Assembly: GCA_964017235.1 (NCBI GenBank)
Contig: OZ024938.1
Span: forward strand, 60,503,816 to 60,567,815
DNA from: Sabellastarte sp. h YS-2021
Lineage: Eukaryota; Annelida; Polychaeta; Sabellida; Sabellidae
DNA: 64,000 bases
Direction: 5' to 3'
Positions within the stretch are counted from its first letter, which is position 1. The number at the start of each line of letters is the position of its first letter. Positions 44,622 through 59,600 of this stretch are shown one piece after another. The position numbers and the translations under genes were made by a program. Under the pieces are notes generated by a model. It had not been told where the DNA came from and ran no database searches. It worked only from the letters and a program-made list of their open reading frames with translations.

Positions 44622-47600
44622 TCAGCAAGGCTTTAAGTCACCATTTCTAAGTTCATCAATAGCGTCCACCATTGCAATTATCCCATTATACACTTCATTT
44701 GCAGATGATATAATCTCACTTGGGTCCACTATGAAGCACATTTCGCCAAACCGCAGTTCCAAAGTGTAGGCATATTTCACTTTTCCAACAGCTTTCACGT
44801 GGTCTTGTAAAACTCCTGACGAAGCGTCTAAAAAGTACATTTGTACAAGTCTTGTGATGAGCCACCAAAAAGTGCTCTTGTTTTACACATGCTATCATGA
44901 CTTGATTCAATTCCATGTCACCAGATAGATTACTCAATGATCATCTATCGAACTCGATAACCACTGTGATCTTGTCAATGTTGGGTTTTCATGTCACAAA
45001 AGTAGATACCTCTGCCATGCACATAATAATTAGTAAATGAAAAATCTGGATTATTTATTGTTTTCAGATGGTGATCTAGATCACTCTCAAATTTTAATGG
45101 AATCTAAGTTACATGAAGATCCATCTTCTGATTTTTAAAAAGATGATTCAACCAGTAGTATTTACATAATCCTGCAAGCAAGCAAAGAGACAAATGGGCA
45201 AACAGTCATGAAAATAATAGTTCCTTATAATGAGTTCTAGTTTGACTGTAACTGTTAAAAAGACCTAATAAACTTGACTTTGGATATTATACACATATTA
45301 GATATGAACAAAGGAAACTATTTAAGACTAGTCATGTAATTTTAATGTCATATCTTATCACCCATGCAAGAGCTATAAAAACTACTTACACATCTCTTGA
45401 CACCAGTTGCCTGCTGTGAAATTCTTGCCATTTGTTTTGTCCAGGGCTTTTGTGGCCTTGTCTGCAACAACAAACTACAACCACAAAATTGACACAGAAT
45501 AATCCAAGTTAATGTGTACAACTAAACAGCCATGAGCTAATGGTTGTTCAAGTATACTTCCTAGACCAAACACTGGCCAATTCTTGTTTGGGTATGGTTT
45601 GTTTTGCTAAAGTTAAAATAACCACAGCAGTCTCCAAACTAGATTTGAATTGACTATGTTACCACACCTGGACCCTTCAATATTGTTAATCACACCGACC
45701 CAATTTCCAAATTGGCATTACTAACAGCCAATGAAACGACAGCATTTCCCAGGTCAAGGACGGCCGTAATTTTGCATTCGAAATATTGGATGTTTTTCCA
45801 CTTGAACAATCGAAATAATGTTGTCGTCATATTGCAAGAAAAATTAACTGCCATGATATAAGGTAAAATTAGGTTAAATTAAAAGTCCAGACAGTTTTAA
45901 AACATTGGTAATAAATGGTAACTTATAAAATGACAAAAATTATCACAATTTACTGAAACCAAGGAATACTTGAAATTGATAAATGGTGCAAAAATTACTG
46001 TTAGCAAAAATATCACAGCGTCTTAATGCCTGATTTGTTTAACATATTCAAACCATTTGTAACAACTGATGATTATTGATTATCTTGGATTTCATGGTTG
46101 TGGTTCAACAGGTCCCCTTTGCTTTAATACCTTATTTGTCAGACTTGTCCGACATGGTGGGAACTGAACTATTGAAATCGAGGTGAACTCTTAAAAGTAG
46201 GTGGGGCCTATGGTCTATTATTTTGGACCTGATTTTAGAGCAGACTGTACATGCTACATTTCCTAATCTGGGTTATGAAGAGACCTAAAAGGAGCAGTGA
46301 TACAGGGTTGAAAGAGTTTTACTAAACAAAATTTCACTTACAAGGTCAGCATAGTCAGGTGGGTAATCACACTTGTCAGGATTTTCTGGCTCTGTGTATG
46401 CCCATGGTGTCAGCCACATCTGTGCACAGGAATGTAAGCTCACCCAGGCTAATATATCATCACCTACAACACAAAATTCTTGTCTCCTATGAAAAACATT
46501 AACATTAAGTCACATGAATATAACTTCACCGATAACACAAACTTTTCATTGTGATGACAAATATTAACTCATCCAGGTTAATATACCATTACCCTAAACT
46601 CTAAATCTTCATTTTTAATTGAAAATGTTAACTCACCCAGGTCAATATAGGCCAAGACTATTGTGCTAACTCCTAGAATATAAAACCCAGACGGGTGACC
46701 CTTCCATTGTCTCAACTCTCCATTATTTTTGCATAATGAGAGTTAACACTACATTATTTTCTAACAGTGGATTGCCAAGAACAAAAGGGTACTTAGAATT
46801 TGCCAGTCATCCTCAGCACAATGCACAATACAAAGTCTTTTCAATTCTGAATGACATTCAGAGTTCATAGAAAAAAACCTCATGGAAAAATGCTACCTTG
46901 AAAAAAATACCTCCTGACAAATACATAACTAGCAATTTAATTTATAAAGTTAGATATGTTTTAATTCTTTGCATTCTTTGACTTTACAATAATCTTCTGT
47001 GAACTTAATCGAAGGAGCAGCTAACTTTCAAACAAACTCACTGTGAAAATCTAACCCAGCATACTATATTAAAAGGAGTGTTTTTAGTGGCTCAAAATTT
47101 ACTCAAGTCAAATGAGAAAAAAAACGTAGAGCAAAAATACAGTAGTGAAATGCATTACTGCTGGGTTTATATTTGATTTAAATTTTCAATGTTTTTAAGT
47201 TCAAAACAAAGATTTTAATTTACCTTATTACAGTTTGTTATATAATTCTAAAATGATACACTGTTTCTGGTTGAAATGAATTTTGCTCTTAATGTTGTGG
47301 ATTTATTTTCATAGGAGGTATTACTGAAATACAAAATGTGGAGTAGGCATTTTTCTATGAGGGGTTTTTCCACGAGACAATCTTTCCAGGAGGTATTTTT
47401 CCTTGATTCCAAATTAAGAGACAAAGAAGCACTCTCCATTATGCAAAAATAATTGAGTGTTGAGACAATGGAAGGGTCACCCGTCTGGGTTTTATATAAA
47501 AAATAGATGCAATTTGTGCAATTGGTTGTTCTTATTTCAGTCATAATGTATTCTGTATTTACCAATTTGTAACCCATAGGTTCAAAAGATTTGCATTGAA

Positions 47601-50600
47601 TTTGATGTGAACTGTAACATAGTTGCATTGCTATCCTTTACATCAGCCAAATCGTCATTTCAGTATTATCTTTGCTGACTTATTTTACTTACTTATCATT
47701 TTGTTGCTTGCAGTAGTTTCAAACCTTCAGTTTAATTTAATACATATAAAACTTACTCATTTCATCAATGATTTTTTGCATGTGCTGTGTTTCTTGTGCT
47801 GATGCTGGGTGGTCACCTCTGTATTCATTATTACATGGGTCAGTGCTTGCTCCTACTCCTGGAAAATATCGTATGGCAAATAGATCACATTGCAGAATTC
47901 AGGGGCATTTAGAATCAATACACTTATTTTTCAGCCCTGAGGTCCTTAATGTGAAAGTTGACAGTTGTTTTCCAATTGTCGTTGTTAATGTGACATTTGG
48001 CAGTTTTTCCACCAAGTGTCGTTGTTTTAATAGTCAGAATTATTAGACTCTACATTTTGGCTCTATCTCAACCCTTGTGAGCTATAACAAAAGGTTTGAC
48101 AGTCTGTGTGATAAACTTGAGCTCAGAACATATAGCTAATTAAAACAATTAAAAGAAGAGGAAACAAGGAAACCAACTTTGAGTAAAATCAAGCCATGAG
48201 TAGACCCCACCTTATATGAACAAATAACCCTGATCTGATGAACAGTTTTGGAGTCGCGCATGCGGATATTGCAGAAACAGGACAAAAACATGTCTGGATC
48301 CTTGAAATGGATCCAGATCATCTTTGAGGGGGACTGAGCCATGGGAAGACTCTGCATTGACCCTGATCCGATTTATGTACATGAAAAAACAACAACAGAC
48401 AAACAGACTGATGGGTGAAATTACAGTACAATCATTCCTCCCATTCAGGAGAAGAGGGTAACTGGGTGCATCTGTGCATTATAAAAGGCAAGCCCGGAAT
48501 GCAAAATATAAAACTAAGAAATAGCGACACAATGTTAATATTTTTCCAAGGATATACATGATATATATTTAGCATATATGTTAGTAATTATTTCATGCAA
48601 GTATATTAGAATACATTCACCAACAATTGTGTAACTTAGACGATTTTAAACTTAGAGCAGCTATGAATAATCCTTTTGAGAAAGGGTCACGAACTTAAAA
48701 ATGTGGAATTTCTCCCATGTAGACATTTTGGTGTTTTGACCGAAAGAAACCTTTCTGTGACTGAGTTCAAACTGCCACAATTCACAACAAGAGGACTTGG
48801 AGACTGCACTTCTCAGCCACGGCACATAATAATAATTAAATGTGAAAATTCGATTTTTTTTCTATCCAGACGGTGATCCAGATCATATTCAAAATGGGAT
48901 CTACGTTGGATCAATATTTATGTTTTGATTTTTTCTTCCATAAAGTTCCAACCGGTATTATTGAGTAATTAGAGAAAACAGACAAACAGATGGTCATGAA
49001 AATAATACCTCCTCGACAGAGGTAATGATTACAAGTAACACCGACCATTGGTCCTTATTGGGAAGTTATCAGCAGACTCGTAAGACAAATCCTCTTTGGG
49101 ACAAGTTCATTTAAATCTATTTTTCAAGGAATATTAGTCGTATGATAAGAACAGTAGATAACACAGATTGCAACAACCAAAGTATCAGTCGTAATACTTA
49201 AAGATAGGTCTTAACACTGTTGTTACCAAAGAGTAGTCATGAGTACTTGGGGCGAAATCAGAAAAGTACTTTTACAAAGGTTTTTCAATATGTGGACCAT
49301 TGTTTGAATGATTGTTGTCTACAATCATCTTCGTTATCCCAGGTAAAAAGATTAGTCCCACAACGAAAAAATAATGTGGCATATAGACGGCATAATTGGG
49401 ATGACATGGGGTAAATTTGTCACATTGGAACAGGGATATAACCATATATAACTGTATATTTAATAGAATTATATTCCCACCTCCCCACATATACTGGTAG
49501 TTTCTGTTAAGGTCTGTTCCCACACACTCACTTCCTCTGTTCGGTTCTCTGTTTTGTCTCCACATTCTGTCCTAAAAATACAATCTAAATAGGTCATCTG
49601 GTTTGGAAGTTTTAATTTTTTTATCACAGATCTAAATATTTACCTATTTAAAATTACTCAAATATAAAATAAATTTCACCAACCTGTCTTTTTAGCCATG
49701 TCTTCACCTTTCTATTCTCCACTTATATTGTCATTGAATTATCTGGATATGGATCTTGCAGAATATTAATTACATTTTACTTTTTATATGAAAAAAAACC
49801 AAACATTGTTTTGCAGAATATTAATTTAAAACTACATGTTACCTGTTATAGGAAAAAAAAACATTGATCTACTTCAATATTAAAAACTAAGGATAAACAT
49901 ACAGCAGTGGGAACAATGGGACGAAGACTCACCCCTCCACTCTTAGGTCTTGACTTTGTTTCCCTATCTGGTCGTAAGTGTGAAAACAGGCAGATGTCTG
50001 ATGGTGCCTGACTGTTTACAGATGCTTCATTAACAAGCATGTAAACTATCTCCAAATTTACTTGCCATGATATGACCTATACAATATATTCATAATGTTG
50101 TTAAATCCGAGACAACACCAACAATAAACATCACAATCTCTTTCTTTGCAAAGTATGTTGTAACTAACATTTGTAAGCCTTTAAGTGTGTTTCTATGTGG
50201 TCAGATTACTTTATATCTTTGGTACACATTTGATGTGACCTTGAAGGACACGTTTGATGTGACCTTGCAACCCTCAATATTATTACAAGTACATTATAAA
50301 CTAATAGATTACTCCCCGGCCAGCGACCTTCGGTTCAAATTGATCAATTGGTTTGTATTTAGTGTCTATTATTTTTTCTCAATTACTTGTGATCCTCCTG
50401 ACAAATTCAGTGTAACTTGAAACACTGAGCCGAACCACATTACACATTTAAATGTTACAGGAACCATATTCATGAAAGGTCAATGTCATATCTTAAGCTA
50501 AGGTTGGCTATATTTCTGTACAAAGGTTAAGCCTACTACTTGGTACAGTCCTTTCATGAATACGGACCAAGGTCTTGGAGGTCAATGCTTACTTACAAAG

Positions 50601-53600
50601 GCAAAACAGGTTTCACTTCATTTATATTATGTTTTCTATGGTAAGGTATTCCTAAATTGGAGACTAAGGCTGGAAATACACCTATCCGCAAAAAGAGGGG
50701 CAATAGTTTTTTTCAATAGATGTTGATAGAAAGTCACTGTGATATATCAAAATATCTAGGGTATGACCAGTGCAGATACAGATCCAGATATGGATACAGA
50801 CACTATTGTGGACAATTGTATTTCGCGAGTAATGTTTGAAGATATTTTGTTGTACATCTTTTATTACTCACTGTTGTCCATGTGTAAATGTAACCATCGG
50901 GATTCATGACTGGGAGGAAATACCTAGAATGAAGAGAAAAACCACTAATATATTGCTTATGAATATACTTATCATTATTGATATTAAGTATAGAAATACT
51001 AATGCCTTAAAATATACCTTTCCCATGCGAAGTATACAATGTTATATAAAACTGGCTTAAAAGCTGCAATTTAAACTGGCTTCAGCAGATTGCCCACATG
51101 CGAGGATTTGATTAGCTAATGGTTTCAATCTTATTTTCCTTCGGAAATACCTTATTCAAATCAAGTGACTGTTAATCAGTTATTTAATGGAACTTAAGCG
51201 TTCAGCTGATTGAACTGGACACAGTGTTGTGAAAAATATAAAAAAATATTTACCAGTAAAAAGAAGTTACAGTCATTTAAAATAAGATTAAATAAGAAAT
51301 TGATTGGTCAGGAATTTGAGATTGATAGACAGACCAACAGATTTTCGCATTTAATAAATTATATGTAACAAGCAATAATAAACACATTTAAATATCATAG
51401 GAATATCATACTTGAATATTTTATATAGGTATATGGCCAAAATGGTTTTGATAAAATGTGTCTTTAATGTCAGGTTCAACACATTCTATAGATTATGTCA
51501 CACCGAGTAGAAGTAAGATGAAGAAGACCAATATATACCAGTTGGTACAGATTCTGCACTGTAAACCATTGGAATCATCAGCAATTCCCAATAATTTCCA
51601 ATATAAAGATTGAAACCTCCAGAAACACTCAACCTCTTGACTCCTGAATAATTAAATTTTACAAGTCCTAAATACATAGTACTACAATAACTGGCACATA
51701 CCAGTCAAAACCATCCATCAGCTTTGTGACACTTTCTTCAGTGCCATAATTGTAAATAAGCCTTCTGATTATGTTCATGAGAGTTGCTCCAGTAATCCAT
51801 TCCCTGCAGTGTATCAACGAGTCAATCCAGATAGCCTTGTTAGAAGCATGCCTCTTGGAAATCTACAAACATATATTTCCACTCATTCACAAAAGTGTAC
51901 TTTTTCTCTTATATATATCTGTAGTTTAAGTTTTAGTATTATTTGTAAAATTTGTATGTAGTCTCAAATGCCAAAAACAAGTTTTGGTACCAAAATACAA
52001 CCGAGTGGGGGAGAGAATAAACAGGGGCTGGGTGTATGAATTTAAATGAATCAATATAAATATACAGATATTGGACGACTTTTGGACCTGATCACTGCCG
52101 CCAACCGATCTGACAATCTAGGCAAGCTTATTTAACTCAGCTTGGATTGCAAATGCAAAGTAAGTTAGATCAGTCTTATTTATTAAGTTAAGGAAACAGA
52201 GTTTCAATTAGTAATGCAACTGTGCTTAATGAGTGATGACACATATGGATGTTAACTAACTATTAACACAGAGAGGCTGTATTTAAAAAGTAATTACTTG
52301 CAGCTGATACAACTGATTCAAGTAGGGTCGGAAATATGACTGTACCAACATGGAATTAGCATCGGAGCAAGGCCTGCCCACAAACCTCCTTGACCTTGTG
52401 TTTTGGGGAGCTTTTAAGAGTACATAATGTGACTGAGAGCGAAAAAGGACATTGCCAAAGTTTTCATCATTCAGAGATACTGTACTTGTTAATATCACAG
52501 TGCCCTAATGTAAGCAAGGATGGGATGGGGAGAATGAAATAAGGTTGCAAAATAGTCTGTATAGTGTCATGATGGCAGTTTACTTGGAGAGGAAACCACT
52601 AGAGAGAGACGTTAGTCACATATCATAAAACATCTAGTCTATTTAAAGTTGTGTTTTAAAACTCCAATTTCAACCCATAGTGCAATTAGAATATAATCTT
52701 GATTATTTTACGGAAAATATTTACGTGAAGAATGGTCAGGTTATTCTTCTCATATGTCTGTCCAATTGAGAACACTTCACATGTGAAGCCATCCGGACAG
52801 TCACTGGCAACATGCTTCAGCTCAGCCACCATCTTGAAAAAAATACATATACTTTTTTGACAATTTTCACAAAAGTTAATAAGTTTGCAAAACATAATAA
52901 AAAATAAAGTCATCAATTAGAATAGTCCAACTCCTCCATAAGTAACATTTCCTTTCACATAAAACTTGATTATTTTATATCTTAAACAAAAACATTTAAC
53001 TGTATCTGTTAACCCCACAAATGAACTTATGCATCATCCACTATTTATCTATGACGTCAAATCAATGTTTTATGTTGTGCTCAAATATTTATTTTGTTTG
53101 TTATGCCGTAGAATTAAACACAAATATAGTCAGCAAAAATTAAGCTGGTGTTCAGTTCAATTTCAGTATCAATATATCTGCATGCTATAGCCCTAAAGTA
53201 GATATAGTATGATTAAAGAACAGTAGATATATAGAAGCTTGATTTCCAATTGATATCTTGGGCAGTCCACTCAGCCCTGTTGACCCAGCCAGGAATTTAG
53301 GTGTGTGATTCGATTCAGATTTTTCCTTGTCCAAGCATGTTCAGAATGTCTGCAAAAGTTGTTTTGTGAAACTCTGTGATCTCAGACATGTCAGGCGGTT
53401 TCTAACTCATGATGTTTCTGTACTTGTGGCTAATGCTCTTGTTAGTAGTCAGTTGGATTATTGCAACTCACTTTTCAAGAGCCTCTCCAAGTTCAATCTA
53501 CGTAAATTACAGTGCATTCAAAATAGTGCAGCCAGAATTGTATCTAACACCAGTCGATACACCAGTATAACTCCTGTGCTTAAAAAATTGCATTGGCTTC

Positions 53601-56600
53601 CTGTTGAGCAACGCATGGTATTTAAGACAGCCACACTTGTTTACAAGTTTCTTCACGCAGGTTTTCCTAGGTATTTTGCGCCATATCTTTCTTCCTACAG
53701 CAGTTTGTATAGCACCAGGCTCAGCCAAAGTGGTGGCAATTTCCTTGTCCTTCCAAAGTTCTACCCTTCTGTTCATAAATCTGTCAAGAAGTTTATTAAT
53801 AGTTTTGCTTTTGATGCTCCCACTGTTTGGAATGCTCTTCCAGATGAGATTCATGCCTCTCCATCCTTGGCCTCTTTCAGAAAGCAGCTTAAAACCTACC
53901 TGTACAGCAAAGCATATCACCTTAGGCAAAATCATCCCCTGGTGTCCTCCATGGTGTTTGACCCCTCTTCTGTCTCTAGATATTGAAATTTGGTCTACTG
54001 CTTTTTCGTTTTGTTGCGCCTTAGAGTCCTCTTGTATGGGGAGATTAAGTGCTAAAAAAGTCCAATTTGAAGTTTTTATTAATTAATGGGCCAGAATTTG
54101 GAGTTGGAATCACAGGCTGATCTGAAGGTCCAGGTTAATTAGATAGAGAAAAAGCAATATTTTTTTCCTATTTTTATAAATATTAGAATACTATGTGGTA
54201 CAACGTTAAAGGCATTACATTTTTCAGGGACAGAAAGTAGTCAAGCATCATAAAAAACAACTGCAGAAGTCTAAGGTGGGCAAGCTTCTTCACTTTAGCT
54301 ATATTTATGAAATTATGCATATTACATATACATTCAGAAATTCTAGTCAGCTGTTCATATATTGTAAATGTCACACTTATATGTGCCCTCTTTTCATTTA
54401 TATATACAGGCCTCAATTTGACATTTGATTTCTTGGCCCTCAATCTGCGGGCTTATGTTCAAATGCAGATAGTGGTCCCACACGAGCTTTACTGATGGCA
54501 TCTCCTGCTATGTATGAGCTTAGTTGGTGAAGTAGATCAATACATTATCTTTGACATTTGTCATTGAAATTTATTAGGCAAGACAAATACCAGATATAAG
54601 CAAAGATCAGTTACCATTACCTGGGCATAGGTGTTGTAGTTGTCATACTGAAATGTAAAGGCCTTTTCTGACTGAGATGTGAGTTTTGACTTTCCTGCTA
54701 TTGCAATCTTCTCTTGGTCTATTACCCTAGAAGACCAACAATTAAGCTTTATTGTTACGTTTTCAATGCACAATATAAGTCTCATAGTTGAAAGTGATGA
54801 TTGATAATTATGTATAGGATAGGACTAAGATTAGGACTGTTAGTAAATACCGCCCCTGGTAAGTTCTCATAATTTATGTATCAACCAGATTATGCCCCCG
54901 ACTGCATTATTGGGGCAATCAGTATGCAAACTCTGACAGAAGAATTCGATGGCTTGGTGGTCAGTAAGCATGGAATCTAATCACATTTTTCACCTCTGTG
55001 TGGGTTAGACTCCCACAAGTGGCAATGCTGATCCTGATTTTTGGACAGGTAGTAAAACCCTCACTTGTGTAAAGGGGGTGCCTTATACAAACGAAATTTC
55101 GTTATTAATTGAATATTTTTTTTTTTTTATTTATTTATTTTTAACATATTTGATAGTATACAGTGACAATACATAAGGTTCTTATACTGACAAATTATGA
55201 AGAAAACAAGAAAATAACAGATGTTTTCATGAGAACATTTGACATAAGCTCATACATACATTTCACAAAAAATTAACCATCAACTGTATTATTAGAAACA
55301 ATGAAAAAACAAATAGAAAAAAGTGACATCAGACCTGTACACACAGGAAATTTAAACTGACAGTGTAAATGAAAGTTTTCACACTATATTGAAAATGTTA
55401 ATCCAATGGTCCCACATATTCATCAAGCTTGTTTCGTTCAAATTCACCTTGGCTAATGCCCTCTGTTCATCAAAAATCTTTCTTATTTCTTTTTGTAAAA
55501 AGTAAATGTTTAACATGAAGCCCTTTTTTGAACACCAATAAATATATTTTTTGGTTACTAGTATAACAAAATTTATAGGCCAATAATCTTTGTTTCTCTC
55601 AATATATCCAAGTATTTTCATGGAATCCGTTATCCTAATGCCCCTGTTCCACCAAAGGATTAAGCCCCGATCCTGTCGGCGACCCTTAATCGTGCACAGT
55701 CGGTTGAAAAAAGACAAAAATGGGCGGGAATACTGGGTCGGTACTGAAGTCTGGGATTAAGAACAGATCATCCCCAGGACGCCTCAGGACACCTCAGGAC
55801 GCCTCAGGCGGCCGCAGACAGTCCCCGACTGGTCTGGGACTAAGAACCGACTAAGCCAGTTTTCGGGTCGGTTTCAACCACGATCCTGTCGGACACAAAC
55901 CGACTGGGTCCCAGGACGCCTCAGGCCTCCTGGGACTAAGAGCCGACTAACACACGATTAACTACCGGCGTCCTCAGGCGTCCTCAGGCCTCCTCAGGCC
56001 TCCCCAGACCACGATCCCCGATTATTGTTTTGCAAAGTTGCTGGATTTTCTGGGTATATATATATAAAATTTGCGATCTAATCATCATTGCTTTTCTAGG
56101 AACACACCAGGATGCCACCTTTTAATGGAAGACAGATTCAACAACAACTTAGGGCTTTCTTGGTTTTTATTCAGTTACAAATAATCATGTATTTCCATTT
56201 TTTACGTCAAGCACAGCAACCACCACCACCACCACCAGCACCACCAGCACCCATACAGAGACCTAGAAGAAGGCACAACATGTGGGTCAGGCCATGGCTT
56301 CTGCAGAGAGAGGAGAGGGGGGCCTACCACAACATTATGGCTGATCTGTATGCCACAGACATTCCAGGATTCACCAACTACATGAGGATGACCCCAGAAT
56401 TCTTTGAAATGATGAAGACCAGACTGGAACCACGTCTAGCCAGGCAGGCCACCAACTACAGAGCTCCTATCAGTGTTGGGGAGAAGTTAGCCCTCACCAT
56501 CAGATATCTGGCCACTGGAGAGTCATACACATCATTATCCTGTCAGTTCAGGGTTGGCAGATCCACCATTTCCAAGTTTCTACCAGAGGTCTGCAGGGCC

Positions 56601-59600
56601 ATCCAGGATGAGTTCACCAGAGAGTACCTCAAATGTCCTACTACTCCAGATGAGTGGAAAGAACTGGAAAGGGAATTCAGGATCAGGTGGAATGTTCCAC
56701 ATGCCCTGGGAGCCCTGGATGGAAAGCATGTGGCCCTGAAGAAACCCAAGAACTCTGGAGCCCTCTACCACAACTACAAGGGGTTCTTTTCCATTGTCAT
56801 GTTGGCCTTGGTAGATGGGCAGTACAAATTCAGATGGGTGGATGTGGGTACAGAAGGGTCTTGCTCAGATGCCCAGATATTTAATGCCTCTCAGATGAAG
56901 AGGAGGATTGAAGATGGCAGGATAGGCTTCCCTGACCCAGCTCCTATAACACAGGGTGGTAGAGATGTCCCCTACTTCATTTTGGCAGATGATGCCTTTG
57001 CCCTGAAGACCTGGCTCATGAAACCCTATGGCAGAAGGCTGTTAACAAGGGAGGAAAGGATTGCCAACTACAGAATATCAAGGGGCAGGAGAGTTGTGGA
57101 GAACGCTTTTGGCATCCTTGTGTCAAGATTTAGAGTCATGAGGACCACCATTGAACTACCCCCAGAAACAGTTAGAGAAGTGGTCATGACCTGTGTGGTT
57201 CTGCACAATATACTCAGAAGCCAGTATCAAGGTCAACCTGCTGGTCAGCAGCCTGGGGGTGATGATGATGATGATGATGTGCCTGGTGATTGTGGATTGA
57301 TTGGTGGTGCTGCTGGTGGTGGCCAAGACAGAAACCCTGCTAGAGAGGCCAAAAGACAGAGGGATTACCTGAAGGACTACTTCAATAATGAGGGAGCAGT
57401 GGCCTGGCAAGATGGCAGAATATAAGTCCTGTTGCAGTAAACAGTCCTTTTCAGGACTAACTATAACAGTCCTTTTCAGGACTACCAAATATTCCAAAAA
57501 CAATTAATCAGCTATGTGGACAAACAGACAAACCCCATGCCAAACATAACTTGTTGAGACGGACAAACAGACAAACCCCATGCCAAACATAACTTGTTGA
57601 GACGGACAAACAGACAAACCCCATGCCAAACATAACCTGTCGAGACGTACAAACAGACAAACCCCATGCCAAACATAACTTGTTGAGACGTACAAACAGA
57701 CAAACCCCATGCCAAACATAACTTGTTGAGACGGACAAACAGACAAACCCCATGCCAAACATAACTTGTACAGACGGACAAACAGACAAACCCCATGCCA
57801 AACATAACTTGTTCAGACAGACAAACAGACAAACCCCATGCCAAACATAACTTGTTGAGACGGACAAACAGACAAACCCCATGCCAAACATAACTTGTTG
57901 AGACGGACAAACAGACAAACCCCATGCCAAACATAACCTGTCGAGACGTACAAACAGACAAACCCCATGCCAAACATAACTTGTTGAGACGTACAAACAG
58001 ACAAACCCCATGCCAAACATAACTTGTTGAGACGTACAAACAGACAAACCCCATGCCAAACATAACTTGTTGAGACGGACAAACAGACAAACCCCATGCC
58101 AAACATAACTTGTACAGACGGACAAACAGACAAACCCCATGCCAAACATAACTTGTTCAGACAGACAAACAGACAAACCCCATGCCAAACATAACTTGTT
58201 CAGACAGACAAACAGACAAACCCCATGCCAAACATAACTTGTTCAGACAGACAAACAGACAAACCCCATGCCAAACATAACTTGTTCAGACAGACAAACA
58301 GACAAACACAACTTACTCACCCAACAAACAGACAAACCCACTGTTAAACAAAAGCGAAACACAAAGTGACACATAATATCCTAAATTGAATAATTATTTT
58401 ATATATTTTCAAATCCACACCATAATTTAAACATTTTTCTTTTTTCATGGCTGGGAAACTTATTTGTAGCAGAAATTTTTTTATGGAAATATTCAATTTT
58501 AAATATTCATTTCTAATCACAAAAATTTGGAAAATATAACCATGGAACTAGTTTTGCTTTCAATAATGGGGGATTGTGTTTGCTAAATAGTTTGTCAGTT
58601 CGTTGGCATGGGTTCTATCTACTTTTGGGTTTGGGTGTTTGTTGGTTGGTGGTTACTGGGGTTGGGTTTTTTTGGGGTAGTTGGGTATTAGGTTTGGTAC
58701 TGGGTTTGTTATTTGGGGGTTATGTTTGGTATTGGGTTTGTCTGTTTGTGGGTTGGTAAGTATGTAATTATGCCTTTTAACTCTAGGGAAGGTGCAAGTG
58801 TTGGACTTTTCAATTACAGATTTTAAACTATCCCATGGATTTTAATCTAAAAATGGGCTGATTAATGGCCATATTGGGAGTTACTTTTAATATTTTTTTA
58901 TGTGGCCTTTTTGGTTATGTGTAGTACCATGGGTTATTTGTTTCATGTTTGGGGTGGTGTAAGTGTTGGACTTTAATTTTTTTTTTCTTGTGATAAGTAT
59001 TTGTACTGAAATTTTTTGTTTTGGGAGGGGAATTGGAAGAACACGTAGCTGAATAATTGTTTTTGGAAGAATTGGTGGCCCTGAAAAGGGCCTGGCAGGT
59101 CAAAGACCCGCCCTGACTGGATGGCTACTGAGGAGGCTGCTGTTGAGGCGGTGCTGAAGTGGTGATAGTAAAGAGCTGCTGCTGCGGTTGTTGCTGCTGC
59201 TGCTGAGGCTGCTCGACGATCTGTGTTGATGTCAGATCTGGTAGCTGGCTTAAGATTCCACTCAGATTGTGTCTGCTCCCTTCGTCCTGTACAGTTAGGA
59301 CAGATGTAGGGTTGCTGAAGCCAATGGGGCTTGGTGTATAGTACACAAAACTGCTGCTAGCTGCTGCTTGAGTGGAACTTGACGCCTGTGGAGTGGTTGT
59401 TGGCAGTAGGCCGACCCTCTGGGACTCCGTGGTAACAGTGGCTGATCTTCTGGGCAATGGCTGACGTCTGCGGTTACTCTTAATATTTTCGATATCTCTG
59501 AATATCTTGCCCTTTAATTCTTCAAATTCTTCTTGAGTCATCTTTTCGGCCTCTGATGCCACGTAGTCAAAGAAGGGCTGCCTGTCTGACTTCTGATGCA

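Noticed and set aside
53507-53935. 142-codon minus-strand ORF opposite the LINE ORF2 end
   Set aside because: It is a shadow of the plus-strand RT sequence, which carries the recognisable motifs.
56543-56884. Short ORFs inside the transposase on both strands
   Set aside because: They overlap the 437-codon transposase with its clear DDE motifs and are shadows.
57504-58188. Long overlapping minus-strand ORFs (84-226 codons) with a repeated FGMGFVCL-type peptide
   Set aside because: They lie entirely in the 43-bp minisatellite. The frames are open only because the repeat lacks minus-strand stops, and no start context or domain supports a protein.
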